From: Streptomyces sp. G-G2
GTDB taxonomy: Bacteria; Actinomycetota; Actinomycetes; Streptomycetales; Streptomycetaceae
Assembly: GCF_030063135.1 (NCBI RefSeq)
Contig: NZ_JASISO010000015.1
Location: 62,001 to 126,000, forward strand
Direction of reading: 5' to 3'
DNA: 64,000 nt
Shown: positions 8,928 to 18,057 of the stretch, in pieces
Numbering within the stretch: position 1 is the stretch's first letter
Layout of the letters: each line of letters opens with the position of its first letter
Made by a program: the position numbers and the translations under genes
Notes under the pieces: model-generated
What the model was told of the DNA's origin: nothing
Database searches by the model: none
The model's input: the letters and a program-made list of their open reading frames with translations, nothing else

Positions 8928-11900
8928 CTAGCCGCCGTTGATCACGAACTGGGAGCCGGGTTCGACCACGATGTTCCCGTCGGCCGACCCGGTGATGGTG
9001 ACGTTCGACAGGGTGGCGCTGCCGCGGGCGCCGCCGTGGGCGCGGATGCCCGCGCCGTTGTTGGACTTGTCGATGGTCACGTTGGTGACCTTCGCGTCGG
9101 GGACGGCTCCGCCGCCCGTCTTGAACTGGATCCCGTCGTAAGTGGAGTCGTGGATGTCGGTGTCCCGGATGGTGACGCCGGGGATCGGCTGGTTGGCCGC
9201 GAAGAGGGTGATCGCCCCGAACTCCTGGGCCTCGCCCCAGAAGGCGCCGCCCGTGCGGAAGAGTCCGTTGCCCGCGATCAGGGTCTGCCCGGAGAAGGGC
9301 AGCGGGTCGTGGTCGGTCGCCAGCATGATGCCGGGGTAGTTCATCGTGTCGTAGATCAGGTTGTTCTCGATGGTGTTGCCGTAACCGCCGTAGACCGCGA
9401 TGCCGTTGGCCCGCCACGGCAGCTGGACGGTGTTGTTGCGGAAGTGGTTGTCGTGGCCGATGTCGACCGACTGGTCCTTCACGTACTTGCTTGACCACAC
9501 CGCGAGGGAGTCGTCGCCGGTCGTGCGGAAGGAGGAGTTGAAGACGGTCGAATTGCGCGTGCCGTTGGCGAAGTTGATGCCGTCGGCGTAGATGTCGCGG
9601 ATCCGCATGCCGCTGAAGTCGACGCCGTCGCCGGGACCCCACAGGGCCGGAATGTTGTCGTAGTCGCGGCCGACCCAGACACCGACGTTGGCGTGCTCGA
9701 TCCATACGTTGGTGATCTTCGTGTTCTTGCCGAAGCGGCCGTTGAGGCCGACGCCGCCCTCGGCGTTTCCGTCGCCGCCACGGATGGTGCCCGAGCCGAA
9801 GATGGCGATGTCGGAGATCTGCGTGTTGTCGTCGATGTCGAACCCGAAGGTGCCCTCGTGCGGGTGGTTGATGCCGCCCGCGTCCTGCGGCGGGGTCAGG
9901 GTGTAGAGCTGCGAGTACCACATCCCCGCGCCGCGGATCGAGACGTTGCTGAGGCCCACCTGGTTGTACTGGCCCCGGTTCAGCGGGTCGTCGGTGAGGA
10001 TCTTCTGCTCCTGGCGCCACTGGCCCTGCGGGATCCACACGCAGGCGATCTGCCCGTTCTGGTCCGCCGTCACGGCCTTCTGGAGGGCCGCGGTGTCGTC
10101 GACGCCGTCGTTGGGGATCGCGCCGTAGTCGGTGATCGAAGTGCACTCGGCGGGCTTGGCGGCCGCCGGGGCCACCTGCTCCAGGTCGATCAGGTCGATG
10201 ACGTAGTACGAGGCCGTGTCGCCCGCGTCGCGCTGGAGGCGGAAGGTGGTGCCCTGCGGGTAGCTCCGCGCGAGCAGCGCGTGGGACTCGTCGAAGAGCC
10301 TGCGGGCGTCTGCGCCAGGGGTGTTGGTCAGTCCCTCGGGGCTGTCCGTACTGCCGTAGAGCCAGCTGTACTTGGAGGACAGGCTGAGCTTCTGGGCGAA
10401 GCTGCCGTTGATGTAGAGGCTGATGGTGGCGTCGGCGCCGCCGCCGTTCGGGGCGTCGGGGACGGAGTTTCGCACGACGATCGAGTTGGCCGCGCCGGTC
10501 GAGGTCAACTGCACGTACTGGCCGGTGGAGCTCAGGCGCACCGACTCGCGGCCGGAGGACTCGGTGGCGAAGTCGGTGTGGCCGAAGGTGCGCTTGGCGT
10601 CGCTCTGGAGCAGCGCGCCGGTGTAACCGCCCGCCTCCGCCTCGTACTCGGTGTACGGGAGGGCCGCGCCCCGGCCGACGACCACGGCGCGCGCGTAGCT
10701 GTTGTTGGTCTCGTTGGTCTCGGCGACCAGGCCGGTGCCGTCGGCGGTGGCGGTGAGGGTGGCGCCGCCGCTGACCGCCGTCCAGGTCCCGTTGACCGGC
10801 ACGTCGACCGTCTCACCGGTGGCGACCGCCGGGGTGGGGCCGTTCAGGGTGGTGGCACCCGCGACCAGGCGGGTGACGGTGCCCGCGCCCACCCCGGTGG
10901 TGCCCCGGTTGTGCACGGCCACGGTGAAGGAGACCGGGGCGCCCACGGCCGGGTTGGCCGGGTCGGTGGTGATGGAGAGCGCTTCGAAGTCGGGGCCGGG
11001 GGCCTGGCCGACGACGAGCTTGGCGGCCGCGGTCCGGCCGTTGTTGGTGTTGTCCTGCTCGGGGACGGTGTCGGTGGGGTCGACGACCGCCGAGACGGTG
11101 TAGCTCCCCATCGGGCGCTTGCCGACCGGGACGGGGACGGTGACCGACGCTCCGGGGGCGAGGGCGCCGACGGGGGCGCTGCCCGAGACCGCGCCCTCCA
11201 GGCTGACGTTGACGGTGGTCGCGGCGGAGGCGACCGTACCGGCGTTGCGGACGGTGGCGCCCACGGTGACGGCGTCGCTCTCGGACGGGGAGGCCGGTGA
11301 CCAGGTCAGGTCGGTGAAGGTCAGGTCCGGGTTCGGCGCGGAAGCGCCGATGACCTGGAATTCGGCGACCTGGCCGCCGTCCGCCCCGGTGTTGCCGGAG
11401 AACTTCAGCTGTACGTCGGCCAGGCGCCCGGTGACGGGGACGGTCACGGTGTTCTGGTTCCCGGACGGGCTGAATACGTAGTCGGCGCGCGCCCGCAGGG
11501 TGGTGAACCCGATAGCGGACTGCTCGCGGCCGAGCACTTCGAGGCTCTGCGTACGGGTGGACCAGGCGGGGTCGGGATTGAGCTTGAGGACGATCCCGGT
11601 GACGTCGGCGTTGGAGCCGAGCTTCACGGTCAGCGTGGACTGGGGGCCGCCCGCCTCCCAGTAGCTGGTGACGCTGTCGTCATTGGCGTGGGCCGCGATG
11701 AACGACTGGGTGGTGGAGGACGCCTCGATGGGCTTGCTCCTGGCCAGATTGACCCCGCTCGGGGGCGGGGTGCCCGGGTCTCCCGGGTCGCCGGGGTCAC
11801 CGCTTCCGTCGGCCGCGTAGACCTCGAACTCGGCTATCTGGGCGGCGGGCCAGCCGGTGTTGGCGCCGACGCTCACCCGCACCTGGCGCACCGTCGCGGC

Positions 11901-12323
11901 GGCGAAGCCGATGGTGACGGTGTTGGACCGGGCCGGGTCGAAGGCGCGCCCCGCCGCGGCGGACAGGGTACTGAAGGTGTTCCCGTCGGTGCTGCCCTGC
12001 ACGGTCAGCGTCTCGGTCCGCGCCTCCCATCCGGCGGGCAGCTTCAGCGCCACCTGATCGACGGCGACGGGCCGTCCGAGGTCCACCTGGACCCACTGCG
12101 GGAAGGCGCCGGCAGGGCTCTCCCAGTACGAGCCCTGGTTGCCGTCGGTGACGCCCGCGGCCGGATAGCCGCCGAGGGACCCGCTGGCGGTGACCGCTTT
12201 GCCGAGGGCGAGGTTGGGGCCGCCCGCCGCGGCGGCGAAGGTGGCGGGCAGGAGTCCGAGGGCGATCAGGCCCGCGACGACCAGGCCGGCCAGCAACCGC
12301 CGACCGCCGTGCATCCATCTCAT
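8928..12323 (-). CDS. Secreted multidomain GH87-type alpha-1,3-glucanase
   Basis: A 1131-residue secreted protein. The signal peptide starts MRWMHGGRRLLAGLVVAG with cleavage near AAAA at about 34. Two discoidin/CBM32-like domains follow (about 36-170 and 190-325, each with the Y-W-E type core), then two CARDB-like beta domains (about 330-545), a CBM6/35-like domain (YEAEAGGYTG, about 560-690) and a right-handed beta-helix (from ITDYGAIPNDGVDDTAAL to the end). The helix carries SFRTTGDDSLAVWS and ADGINFANG, matching the Asp-rich catalytic region of GH87 mutanases and mycodextranases. Expected role: degradation of alpha-1,3-glucan of fungal walls or dental-type polysaccharide. The ATG at 12323 has GAGGA five nt upstream; the frame extends to 12422 without a better start. 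Assignment to GH87 rather than another beta-helix family rests on motif memory. Confidence 0.85.
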   Translation of the reverse strand: MRWMHGGRRLLAGLVVAGLIALGLLPATFAAAAGGPNLALGKAVTASGSLGGYPAAGVTDGNQGSYWESPAGAFPQWVQVDLGRPVAVDQVALKLPAGWEARTETLTVQGSTDGNTFSTLSAAAGRAFDPARSNTVTIGFAAATVRQVRVSVGANTGWPAAQIAEFEVYAADGSGDPGDPGDPGTPPPSGVNLARSKPIEASSTTQSFIAAHANDDSVTSYWEAGGPQSTLTVKLGSNADVTGIVLKLNPDPAWSTRTQSLEVLGREQSAIGFTTLRARADYVFSPSGNQNTVTVPVTGRLADVQLKFSGNTGADGGQVAEFQVIGASAPNPDLTFTDLTWSPASPSESDAVTVGATVRNAGTVASAATTVNVSLEGAVSGSAPVGALAPGASVTVPVPVGKRPMGSYTVSAVVDPTDTVPEQDNTNNGRTAAAKLVVGQAPGPDFEALSITTDPANPAVGAPVSFTVAVHNRGTTGVGAGTVTRLVAGATTLNGPTPAVATGETVDVPVNGTWTAVSGGATLTATADGTGLVAETNETNNSYARAVVVGRGAALPYTEYEAEAGGYTGALLQSDAKRTFGHTDFATESSGRESVRLSSTGQYVQLTSTGAANSIVVRNSVPDAPNGGGADATISLYINGSFAQKLSLSSKYSWLYGSTDSPEGLTNTPGADARRLFDESHALLARSYPQGTTFRLQRDAGDTASYYVIDLIDLEQVAPAAAKPAECTSITDYGAIPNDGVDDTAALQKAVTADQNGQIACVWIPQGQWRQEQKILTDDPLNRGQYNQVGLSNVSIRGAGMWYSQLYTLTPPQDAGGINHPHEGTFGFDIDDNTQISDIAIFGSGTIRGGDGNAEGGVGLNGRFGKNTKITNVWIEHANVGVWVGRDYDNIPALWGPGDGVDFSGMRIRDIYADGINFANGTRNSTVFNSSFRTTGDDSLAVWSSKYVKDQSVDIGHDNHFRNNTVQLPWRANGIAVYGGYGNTIENNLIYDTMNYPGIMLATDHDPLPFSGQTLIAGNGLFRTGGAFWGEAQEFGAITLFAANQPIPGVTIRDTDIHDSTYDGIQFKTGGGAVPDAKVTNVTIDKSNNGAGIRAHGGARGSATLSNVTITGSADGNIVVEPGSQFVINGG

Positions 12324-12560
12324 GCTGTCCTCTGTTCCATGGGGGGACGGCCCGGTGCGGACGCACCGGGCCGGAGAGCCGAGCGTGGGACGTGACCAGG
12401 CAGTTGTGCCCGCCTGCCGCAAACTTGCGGATCATTCTTTAGTTTTTGAGTGATCTGATTGCAGTTGTGCGGCTGTGGCGGCATAGATTTCTAGCAGATG
12501 ACGATTTTGTCAACGCCTGGCACACGCGCGGCCGTTGTGGAAACCCCCGTGGAACCCCGG

Positions 12561-13397
12561 TCAGGCGTGGGGCGCCACCCTGGAGGGGCGGCCCGCGCCC
12601 CGGGTCAGCCGGTACCCGCCGATGGCCGCCAGGGCCGCGAGTACGCCGCCCCCTGCGGTCCAGAGCCAGCGGTCGGACCACCAGCCACCGGACCAGCCGT
12701 CCGCCGGTTCCCCCCCGGTGGCCGCGGGCTGCTGGGCCGGTGACGCGGCGTCGGCGCGGGCGGCGCCGATGCCGGGAACGAGGGGCGCGGAGAGGGCGCC
12801 GTCCACGGCGAGCGCGCCTCCGGTGTCCTGCGAGGCCGCCTCGACTTCCGCGCGTACCGGCAGGCCCACGTCCTCCTGGGCGAGCCCGACGACCGTCAGC
12901 CGTACGTAGTAGCTGCCCGGCAGCGGGTCGTCGGACCACGGCTCGGCCCCGGCCCGGACCGTGCGCAGGGTGCAGGACAGGCCGACCGAGGGGGCGTCCT
13001 TGGCCACCGCCCGCGTCTGCGCGCCGTACGTGCACGGCTGGCGGCGGCGCAGTCCGTCGTAGACGTCGAGCTGCCAGGTCGACGCGGCGTGGCGGGTGGC
13101 CGTCGCGGGCAGGGAAACCGTCGCCCGGACCGTGGTGCGCGAGCCCGCGTCCAGCGGGAGCACCCAGTACAGGTAGTCACCGGTGGAGGCGTCGGCCGTG
13201 GCCCGCTCCCCCGGCTGGAGCGCTGTGGCGGTGCGGAAGCCGGTGCCCGCCTCGGTCGGCCCGGAGGGCTTGCCCGACGCGGACGGGCTCGCGCCCGTCG
13301 ACGGGGTGCCGGTGGCCACGGCCGGGGCCGCGGCCACGGCGCAGAGCGCGCCGACGAGGGTCAGCGCGGCAGCGGTCAGTGTGCGTACGGTACGCAT
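12561..13397 (-). CDS. Membrane-anchored extracytoplasmic protein, partner of the VWA protein
   Basis: A 278-residue protein with an N-terminal signal (TLTAAALTLVGALCAVAAAP), a beta-rich extracellular part (about 40-215) and one C-terminal transmembrane helix (WTAGGGVLAALAAIGGYRL) followed by basic residues. Its ATG at 13397 shares a base with the stop of the VWA gene (TGATG), with GGAGGA seven nt upstream, so the two are translationally coupled. The extracellular part is built like that of the preceding VWA protein (charged beta segments, Cys pair, terminal anchor), which suggests the two act as a pair at the cell surface. I do not recognise a named family; a function cannot be given. Confidence 0.8.
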   Translation of the reverse strand: MRTVRTLTAAALTLVGALCAVAAAPAVATGTPSTGASPSASGKPSGPTEAGTGFRTATALQPGERATADASTGDYLYWVLPLDAGSRTTVRATVSLPATATRHAASTWQLDVYDGLRRRQPCTYGAQTRAVAKDAPSVGLSCTLRTVRAGAEPWSDDPLPGSYYVRLTVVGLAQEDVGLPVRAEVEAASQDTGGALAVDGALSAPLVPGIGAARADAASPAQQPAATGGEPADGWSGGWWSDRWLWTAGGGVLAALAAIGGYRLTRGAGRPSRVAPHA

Positions 13398-14665
13398 CAG
13401 TTGGTCCTCCATACCGAGATACGCCAGCGGGAGATCCAGCCCCACACCAGACCCGCCAGGAGGCCGGTCAGGGCGAGCACGCCGAGCAGCCACCAGCCGC
13501 GGCCCAGGCCGAAGGCCGCCACGTCGGCGGCGGAGCCGGGGCCGTCCACCAGGTCGATGGTCAGCTCCACGGGCATGCCCGGGGTGGTCTTGACCGACGC
13601 GGGCGCCGAGAAGGAGTTGCTGACCTGGAGGCAGACGGTCTCCGCCGTCGCGCCGTCCTTCTCGTCGTCGAGCGTGGCCTTCGGGTAGCGCAGTCCGGTG
13701 GAGATCATGTCGGTGCGCCCGTCGCCCGCCTCCGATCCGCGGACGATCTCCCTCCCCCACTGGGTCGTCGCGCGCAGCATCACGCCGTAGTCGTTGTTGA
13801 CGGCGCGGTCGGCGCCGATGCTCACCGCGGCGCGCAGTTCCTGCCCCGGCTTGACGTCCACGCGGTACCAGCGGTGCTCACCGAAGGCCTCGCGGTCGGT
13901 GTAGAGGCCCTGCTTCAACCGAGGGGCACTGGCGCACTCCTTGGCTCCCTGGGTCGCCACCGGGGTGACGACGGGAGCCGCGGCCCTGGCGACCGACTGC
14001 CGCACCCGGCCCGAGAGTTCGGAGGTGTGCTGGACCGAGGTGTAGGTCCCGCCGGTGGCCTCGGCGATGCAGATCAGCTGACTGCGCGTCTTGGCGTCGG
14101 GGACGAGGCCCAGCGTGTCGATGACGAGGTGGATCCCCTTGGCCGCGATGTCGCGGGCCACTTCGCAGGGGTCGAGCGGGGCGCAGGTGTCCTCGCCGTC
14201 CGTGATGAGCACGATCCGGCGGGTGGCGTCGCCGCCCTTGAGGTCCTCGGCCGCTCCGAGCAGGGCCGGTCCGATGGGCGTCCAGCCGGTCGGAGCGAGC
14301 GTCGAGACGGCGGTCTTCGCCTCGGTCCGGTCGAGCCGCCCGACGGGGTAGAGCTGCTTGGTGTCCTTGCAGCCGAGCTGCCGGTCGTCACCGGGGTAGT
14401 TCGCCCCCAACGTCCGTATGCCCAGCTGCACATCGTCGGGGACGGCGTCCAGTACCTCGTTGAACGCCTGCTTCGCCGCCGACATCCGGGACTGGCCGTC
14501 GATGTCGGTGGCCCGCATGGAGCCACTGACATCGAGGACCAACTCGACTTTGGGAGATTCCTTCTTCGCCGGTTCACCGGCCATGGCGTTGGCCGGGAAG
14601 AGCCCGACGGCCAGGGTGGCGAGCAGGCCGCACGCTCCGGCCGCCACCCATTTTCTAGTGATCAT
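13397..14665 (-). CDS. Secreted, membrane-anchored von Willebrand factor A protein
   Basis: A 422-residue protein. The signal peptide is KWVAAGACGLLATLAVGLFP with an AMA site near residue 30. The VWA domain (about 40-230) has the metal-ion site DVSGSM at about 46, a Thr in GWTPIGPALL and an Asp in ITDGEDTC. After it come a beta-rich region (about 235-385) and one C-terminal helix (GWWLLGVLALTGLLAGLVWGW) with basic cytoplasmic residues. VWA domains of this kind bind protein ligands through a divalent cation. The chosen ATG at 14665 lacks a strong ribosome site; GTG at 14695 is the only alternative. It lies 63 bp after the kinase gene and is coupled to the next membrane protein. Ligand unknown. 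Confidence 0.88.
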   Translation of the reverse strand: MITRKWVAAGACGLLATLAVGLFPANAMAGEPAKKESPKVELVLDVSGSMRATDIDGQSRMSAAKQAFNEVLDAVPDDVQLGIRTLGANYPGDDRQLGCKDTKQLYPVGRLDRTEAKTAVSTLAPTGWTPIGPALLGAAEDLKGGDATRRIVLITDGEDTCAPLDPCEVARDIAAKGIHLVIDTLGLVPDAKTRSQLICIAEATGGTYTSVQHTSELSGRVRQSVARAAAPVVTPVATQGAKECASAPRLKQGLYTDREAFGEHRWYRVDVKPGQELRAAVSIGADRAVNNDYGVMLRATTQWGREIVRGSEAGDGRTDMISTGLRYPKATLDDEKDGATAETVCLQVSNSFSAPASVKTTPGMPVELTIDLVDGPGSAADVAAFGLGRGWWLLGVLALTGLLAGLVWGWISRWRISVWRTN

Positions 14666-14702
14666 CGGCGGATCGTATTGAGGATCCCCCGGCAATCCAA
14701 AA

Positions 14703-14720
14703 CGGGCCCGCTCCGGCCCG
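14703..14720 (-). terminator. Small hairpin after the kinase gene
   Basis: CGGGCC (14703-14708) and GGCCCG (14715-14720) form a six bp stem just past the kinase stop at 14729. It is short, and may only attenuate transcription into the VWA gene. Confidence 0.35.
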
Positions 14721-14728
14721 CGGGGACC

Positions 14729-16498
14729 TCAGTCGCTCTTGGGCTGGTCCGCGTTGCGCCAGATCGTGAAGTCGACCGTGATGTACTTGCTCGGCTCGTC
14801 CGGGCCCGACTTGCCGCGGTAGGTGGCCACCGCGATGTGACCGGCCTTGCTCAGGACGCAGATCTGCGAGCCGTCCGAGAGCTGGTCGAGGCTGATCTTC
14901 TCGGTGTAGCGGGTCTCGGTGCGGCAGGTCTCCAGCGAGCCCTTCTGCGCGTTGTTCAGCAGGACCAGCTTCCCGTTCGTGGTGCCGACCTGGTCCCGCC
15001 CGAACAAGGTGTCGTTGTAGTAGAAGAGGTCACCGTGGCCGTAGAGCACACCGCCGCCCTGGTCCTCGGTGGGGCGCGGCGGATTGTCGGCGAGGAGCAG
15101 CTGGTAGTTCCCCGTGATGTCGACACCCGGGTACGAGGCGGGCTGGGGGTCTGGCCGCTTCTGCGAGGCGCTGGGAGCGCCACTGGCGCCCGTACCGCCG
15201 CCGCCGGTCGACTTGGCGTCGGCGCCCTTGCCGGTGCCGTCCGGCAGCAGGTAGCCAATGACCGCGAGCCCGACGACCGCGGCCGCGACGGACGCGGCGA
15301 CGATCAGCCCGGTCCGCCTGGGGCGCTGCGCGGGGGGCGGGTATCCGGCGGCGTGATGGAGCTGCGGGGGGTAGTAGCCGTGCGGGACGGTGCCGGGGGC
15401 GCCGGGGTGGCCCGGAGGGGGCGTGCCCGGGGCGCCGGGGACCCCCGGGGCGGACCGCGTCGGCGCCGCCGCCACGGCGTAGGCGGTCGGCGTGTACGGG
15501 TTCGCGGCGCCCGGGGCCGGAGTCTGCGGGGACCATGCGGTCGGGGTCGGCGTGACGGGGGCCTGCACCGGGGGCGGGGTGGGCGCGGGCGCGGGCAGTT
15601 GCAGCCGCTCGGTGATGGACCCGGCGATGGTGCGCGGCAGCCAGTCCTCTCCCTGGCGCAGCGGCTCGGGTGAGATCTCCTGGCACAGCCGGATGACCTC
15701 GGTCAGGGCCGGGCGGTCCGCCGGGTCCCGGCTGAGGCAGCGGGTCACCAGGGACCGGAGTTCCTCGGGGAGCCTGCTGAGGTCGGGGTCCTCGTGCACG
15801 ATCCGGTAGAGCACGGCGTGCGAGGGGCCGTCGCCGAAGGCGGGCGCGCCGATCGCCGCGTAGGCCGCGATCTGGCCGAGGGCGAAGATGTCGGTCGCGG
15901 CGGTGATCGCGCCGGCCGACGCCTGCTCGGGCGCCATGAAAGCGGGGGTACCGATGCTGACGCCGGTGCTGGTGAGGGCGGTGGTGTCGGCCGCGCGGGC
16001 GATGCCGAAGTCGATGACGCGGGGGCCGTCGGAGGCGAGGAGCACGTTGGCGGGCTTCAGGTCGCGGTGGACGATGCCCGCGCCGTGGATGACGTGGAGG
16101 GCCTCGGCGACCCCGACCGTGAGCAACAGGACGCTGCGCAGGGGCAGTCCGCCGTGCTGGGCGACGGCGTGCGCGAGGGAGGGGCCGGGCACGTAGGCCG
16201 TGGCCAGCCAGGGCATCTCGCCCTCGGTGTCGGAGTCGATGACGGGCGCCGTGTACAGGCCCTGCACGCGTTGCGCGGCCCGCACTTCCTGCTGGAAGCG
16301 CCGCCGGAACTCGGGGTCCTCGCCGAACTCGGGCCGGATCACCTTGAGCGCGATGGGCCGCCCGCCCGGTGTGTACGAGAGGTACACCTTGCCCATGCCG
16401 CCCGCGCCGAGCACGGCCGCGAGACGGTAGCCGCCCACCACCGCCGGGTCATCTGCCTTGAGCGGCTGGAAGATACCGGCCTGCGGCGCACTGCTCAT
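14729..16498 (-). CDS. Membrane Ser/Thr protein kinase with extracellular domain
   Basis: A 589-residue PASTA-less Hanks-type kinase. The kinase domain spans about 20-285: glycine loop VLGAGGMGKVYL, VAIK-type lysine in IALKVIR, catalytic IVHRDLKPANVLLAS, DFG as VIDFGIARA, and APE as PAFMAPEQAS. A Pro-rich juxtamembrane stretch (about 310-420) leads to a helix (GLIVAASVAAAVVGLAVIGYLL, near 430) and an extracellular domain of about 130 residues with a Cys pair, which probably senses a cell-wall or secreted signal. The ATG at 16498 has GGGGATGG upstream. It is transcribed before the VWA and partner genes, suggesting one envelope-signalling unit; whether they share a transcript is uncertain because of a small hairpin between them. 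Confidence 0.93.
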   Translation of the reverse strand: MSSAPQAGIFQPLKADDPAVVGGYRLAAVLGAGGMGKVYLSYTPGGRPIALKVIRPEFGEDPEFRRRFQQEVRAAQRVQGLYTAPVIDSDTEGEMPWLATAYVPGPSLAHAVAQHGGLPLRSVLLLTVGVAEALHVIHGAGIVHRDLKPANVLLASDGPRVIDFGIARAADTTALTSTGVSIGTPAFMAPEQASAGAITAATDIFALGQIAAYAAIGAPAFGDGPSHAVLYRIVHEDPDLSRLPEELRSLVTRCLSRDPADRPALTEVIRLCQEISPEPLRQGEDWLPRTIAGSITERLQLPAPAPTPPPVQAPVTPTPTAWSPQTPAPGAANPYTPTAYAVAAAPTRSAPGVPGAPGTPPPGHPGAPGTVPHGYYPPQLHHAAGYPPPAQRPRRTGLIVAASVAAAVVGLAVIGYLLPDGTGKGADAKSTGGGGTGASGAPSASQKRPDPQPASYPGVDITGNYQLLLADNPPRPTEDQGGGVLYGHGDLFYYNDTLFGRDQVGTTNGKLVLLNNAQKGSLETCRTETRYTEKISLDQLSDGSQICVLSKAGHIAVATYRGKSGPDEPSKYITVDFTIWRNADQPKSD

Positions 16499-16591
16499 AG
16501 CGAACCATCCCCTGTTGGCGGCGTCCGGCCCGTGCCGACGCCCCGAAGTCAACCGAGAGAGTATCCAATTGACCGGCGCCGGTAGGCCGCG

Positions 16592-16628
16592 CCGCCCGGC
16601 GGATCGAGGGGGTCGATCCACCGGGCGG
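16592..16628 (-). terminator. Terminator of the amidase gene
   Basis: CCGCCCGGCGGATCGA (16592-16607) pairs with TCGATCCACCGGGCGG (16613-16628) with one mismatch and a five nt loop, immediately after the amidase stop at 16634. Confidence 0.75.
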
Positions 16629-16633
16629 ACCTG

Positions 16634-17773
16634 TCAGGTGCGGTAGGCGAAGTAGACCGCGTTGGGGTAGGACGCGATCAGGCTCGCCAGCGACTTGCGG
16701 TAGGTGTTCGTGGAGTGGTAGGTGACGTAGGGCGTTCCCGCGCTGCTCCGGTACGTCACGATCATCGAGTGGTCCTTGGAACCGTCCCGGTTGAAGTCCA
16801 TCTGCAGGATGTCGCCGACATCCATCTGGTAGACGTTGGCCAGGTTGGTGGCCCGCTTGTTGGAGTTGGTGAACCAGGCCCACTCGTTGGCGCCCGCCCA
16901 CGAGTCGGTGTTCAGGCTGCCGTCGTACCACCAGTTGCGGTAGTCGTAGGTGGTGCCGGAGACGTTCTGCCAGCCGCCCGCCTTCAGCGACTGGCTGATG
17001 AAGTTGGTGCAGTCGCCCCCGGCCCCGTTGAACTGCCGGTACGCCGGGTTGTAGTTCTTCCAGTACTTCTCCGCGTACGCCGCCATGGCGGCGTAGTCGT
17101 ACGTGCCGCCGGTCTTGACCTTGGGCTTGGCCGGTGCGGGGTACGAGGTGGAGGCCGGGGTGCCGTCGGGGTAGGTCTGGCCGTCGTCGTCGATGGCGGC
17201 GACCTTCTTGACGGCCGTCGGCTCGTTGACCGCGACCGGGCCGTTCTCCTTCGAGGCGATGGAGCTCAGCTCCCAGGCGCCGCCCGGCTTCGCGGTGAGG
17301 TTCAGCTCGTACCGGGTCTTGAAGCCGGTCGTCGTCGGCTCGTCGCCGCGGACCTTCTTGTAGGTGAGGGTGGTGTCCTCGGTGACCTGGACGGTCGCGT
17401 GCCCCTTGGTGATCGTGGACTTGTCCACGGTGACCTTGGTGTCGGCGTCGCTGTAGGCCTCGCCGAGCGCCTTGAGCCGGGTCTTGCGGGACTGCAGCGA
17501 CGACAGCGCGGCGGCCTCGTCCTTCTGCAGCTGGGGGGACATGCGGGTCTTCGCGCCCGAGGCGGCGGGGCGGCGTCCCGACCGGTCCTCGACGAGTGCC
17601 TCGGTGCGCTGGGAGAGCACGTCGTCGGCCATGCGCGCGAAGGTGTTGAGGGTCTTCTGGTCCGCGGTGTGCGACGGAGGCGCCTCACTCGCGAAGGAGG
17701 ACGGCAGGAATGCGTACGACAGGACTGCGGCCAGGGCCACGCCAACGGCGGGTCTGAACGTCTTTGGTATCAC
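16634..17773 (-). CDS. Secreted amidase-domain (Amidase_6) protein
   Basis: A 379-residue secreted protein. The signal peptide is VGVALAAVLSYAFLPSSFAS with cleavage near residue 29. The middle (about 60-210) is a helical then beta-rich region. The C-terminal 150 residues form a papain-like amidase: catalytic Cys in GGDCTNFISQSLKAGG and His in SKDHSMIVTY, the pattern of Amidase_6 proteins of Gram-positive bacteria. It probably cuts amide bonds in peptidoglycan or a secreted peptide. The GTG at 17773 has AGGGGA six nt upstream. It is divergent from a CE4-like gene (18058) and next to a class A PBP, so a wall-related job fits; the substrate is inferred. Confidence 0.85.
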   Translation of the reverse strand: MIPKTFRPAVGVALAAVLSYAFLPSSFASEAPPSHTADQKTLNTFARMADDVLSQRTEALVEDRSGRRPAASGAKTRMSPQLQKDEAAALSSLQSRKTRLKALGEAYSDADTKVTVDKSTITKGHATVQVTEDTTLTYKKVRGDEPTTTGFKTRYELNLTAKPGGAWELSSIASKENGPVAVNEPTAVKKVAAIDDDGQTYPDGTPASTSYPAPAKPKVKTGGTYDYAAMAAYAEKYWKNYNPAYRQFNGAGGDCTNFISQSLKAGGWQNVSGTTYDYRNWWYDGSLNTDSWAGANEWAWFTNSNKRATNLANVYQMDVGDILQMDFNRDGSKDHSMIVTYRSSAGTPYVTYHSTNTYRKSLASLIASYPNAVYFAYRT

Positions 17774-18057
17774 GATAGTTCCCCTTGTCACCGGTCCACA
17801 CGAACCGGCGGGACGGAATCTTCGCACAGCCTGGCGACTCTTGGGACCGGGCCCGGTTCCGGTCGCGCATCGGTGCGGACGGCGAGGTTCCGCGGACTCC
17901 TCCGGCCCCCTTTTCCCTGTGCGGGCCCTGTGGGCCGACTGTGAGATAGCGGGAGTAAAGGAGTCGGGGTGTGGTAGGTGTGCCAACAAGTTCTATATTC
18001 GTACGAACAATCCATGCGCGGCGGGGGCTGCGGTGACTACGGGGGAAGACGATAACG

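Noticed and set aside
12420..12500. AT-rich dyad GATCATTC/GAGTGATC upstream of the glucanase as an operator
   Set aside because: Eight-base arms with a mismatch and a ten-base loop; too weak to call without comparison.
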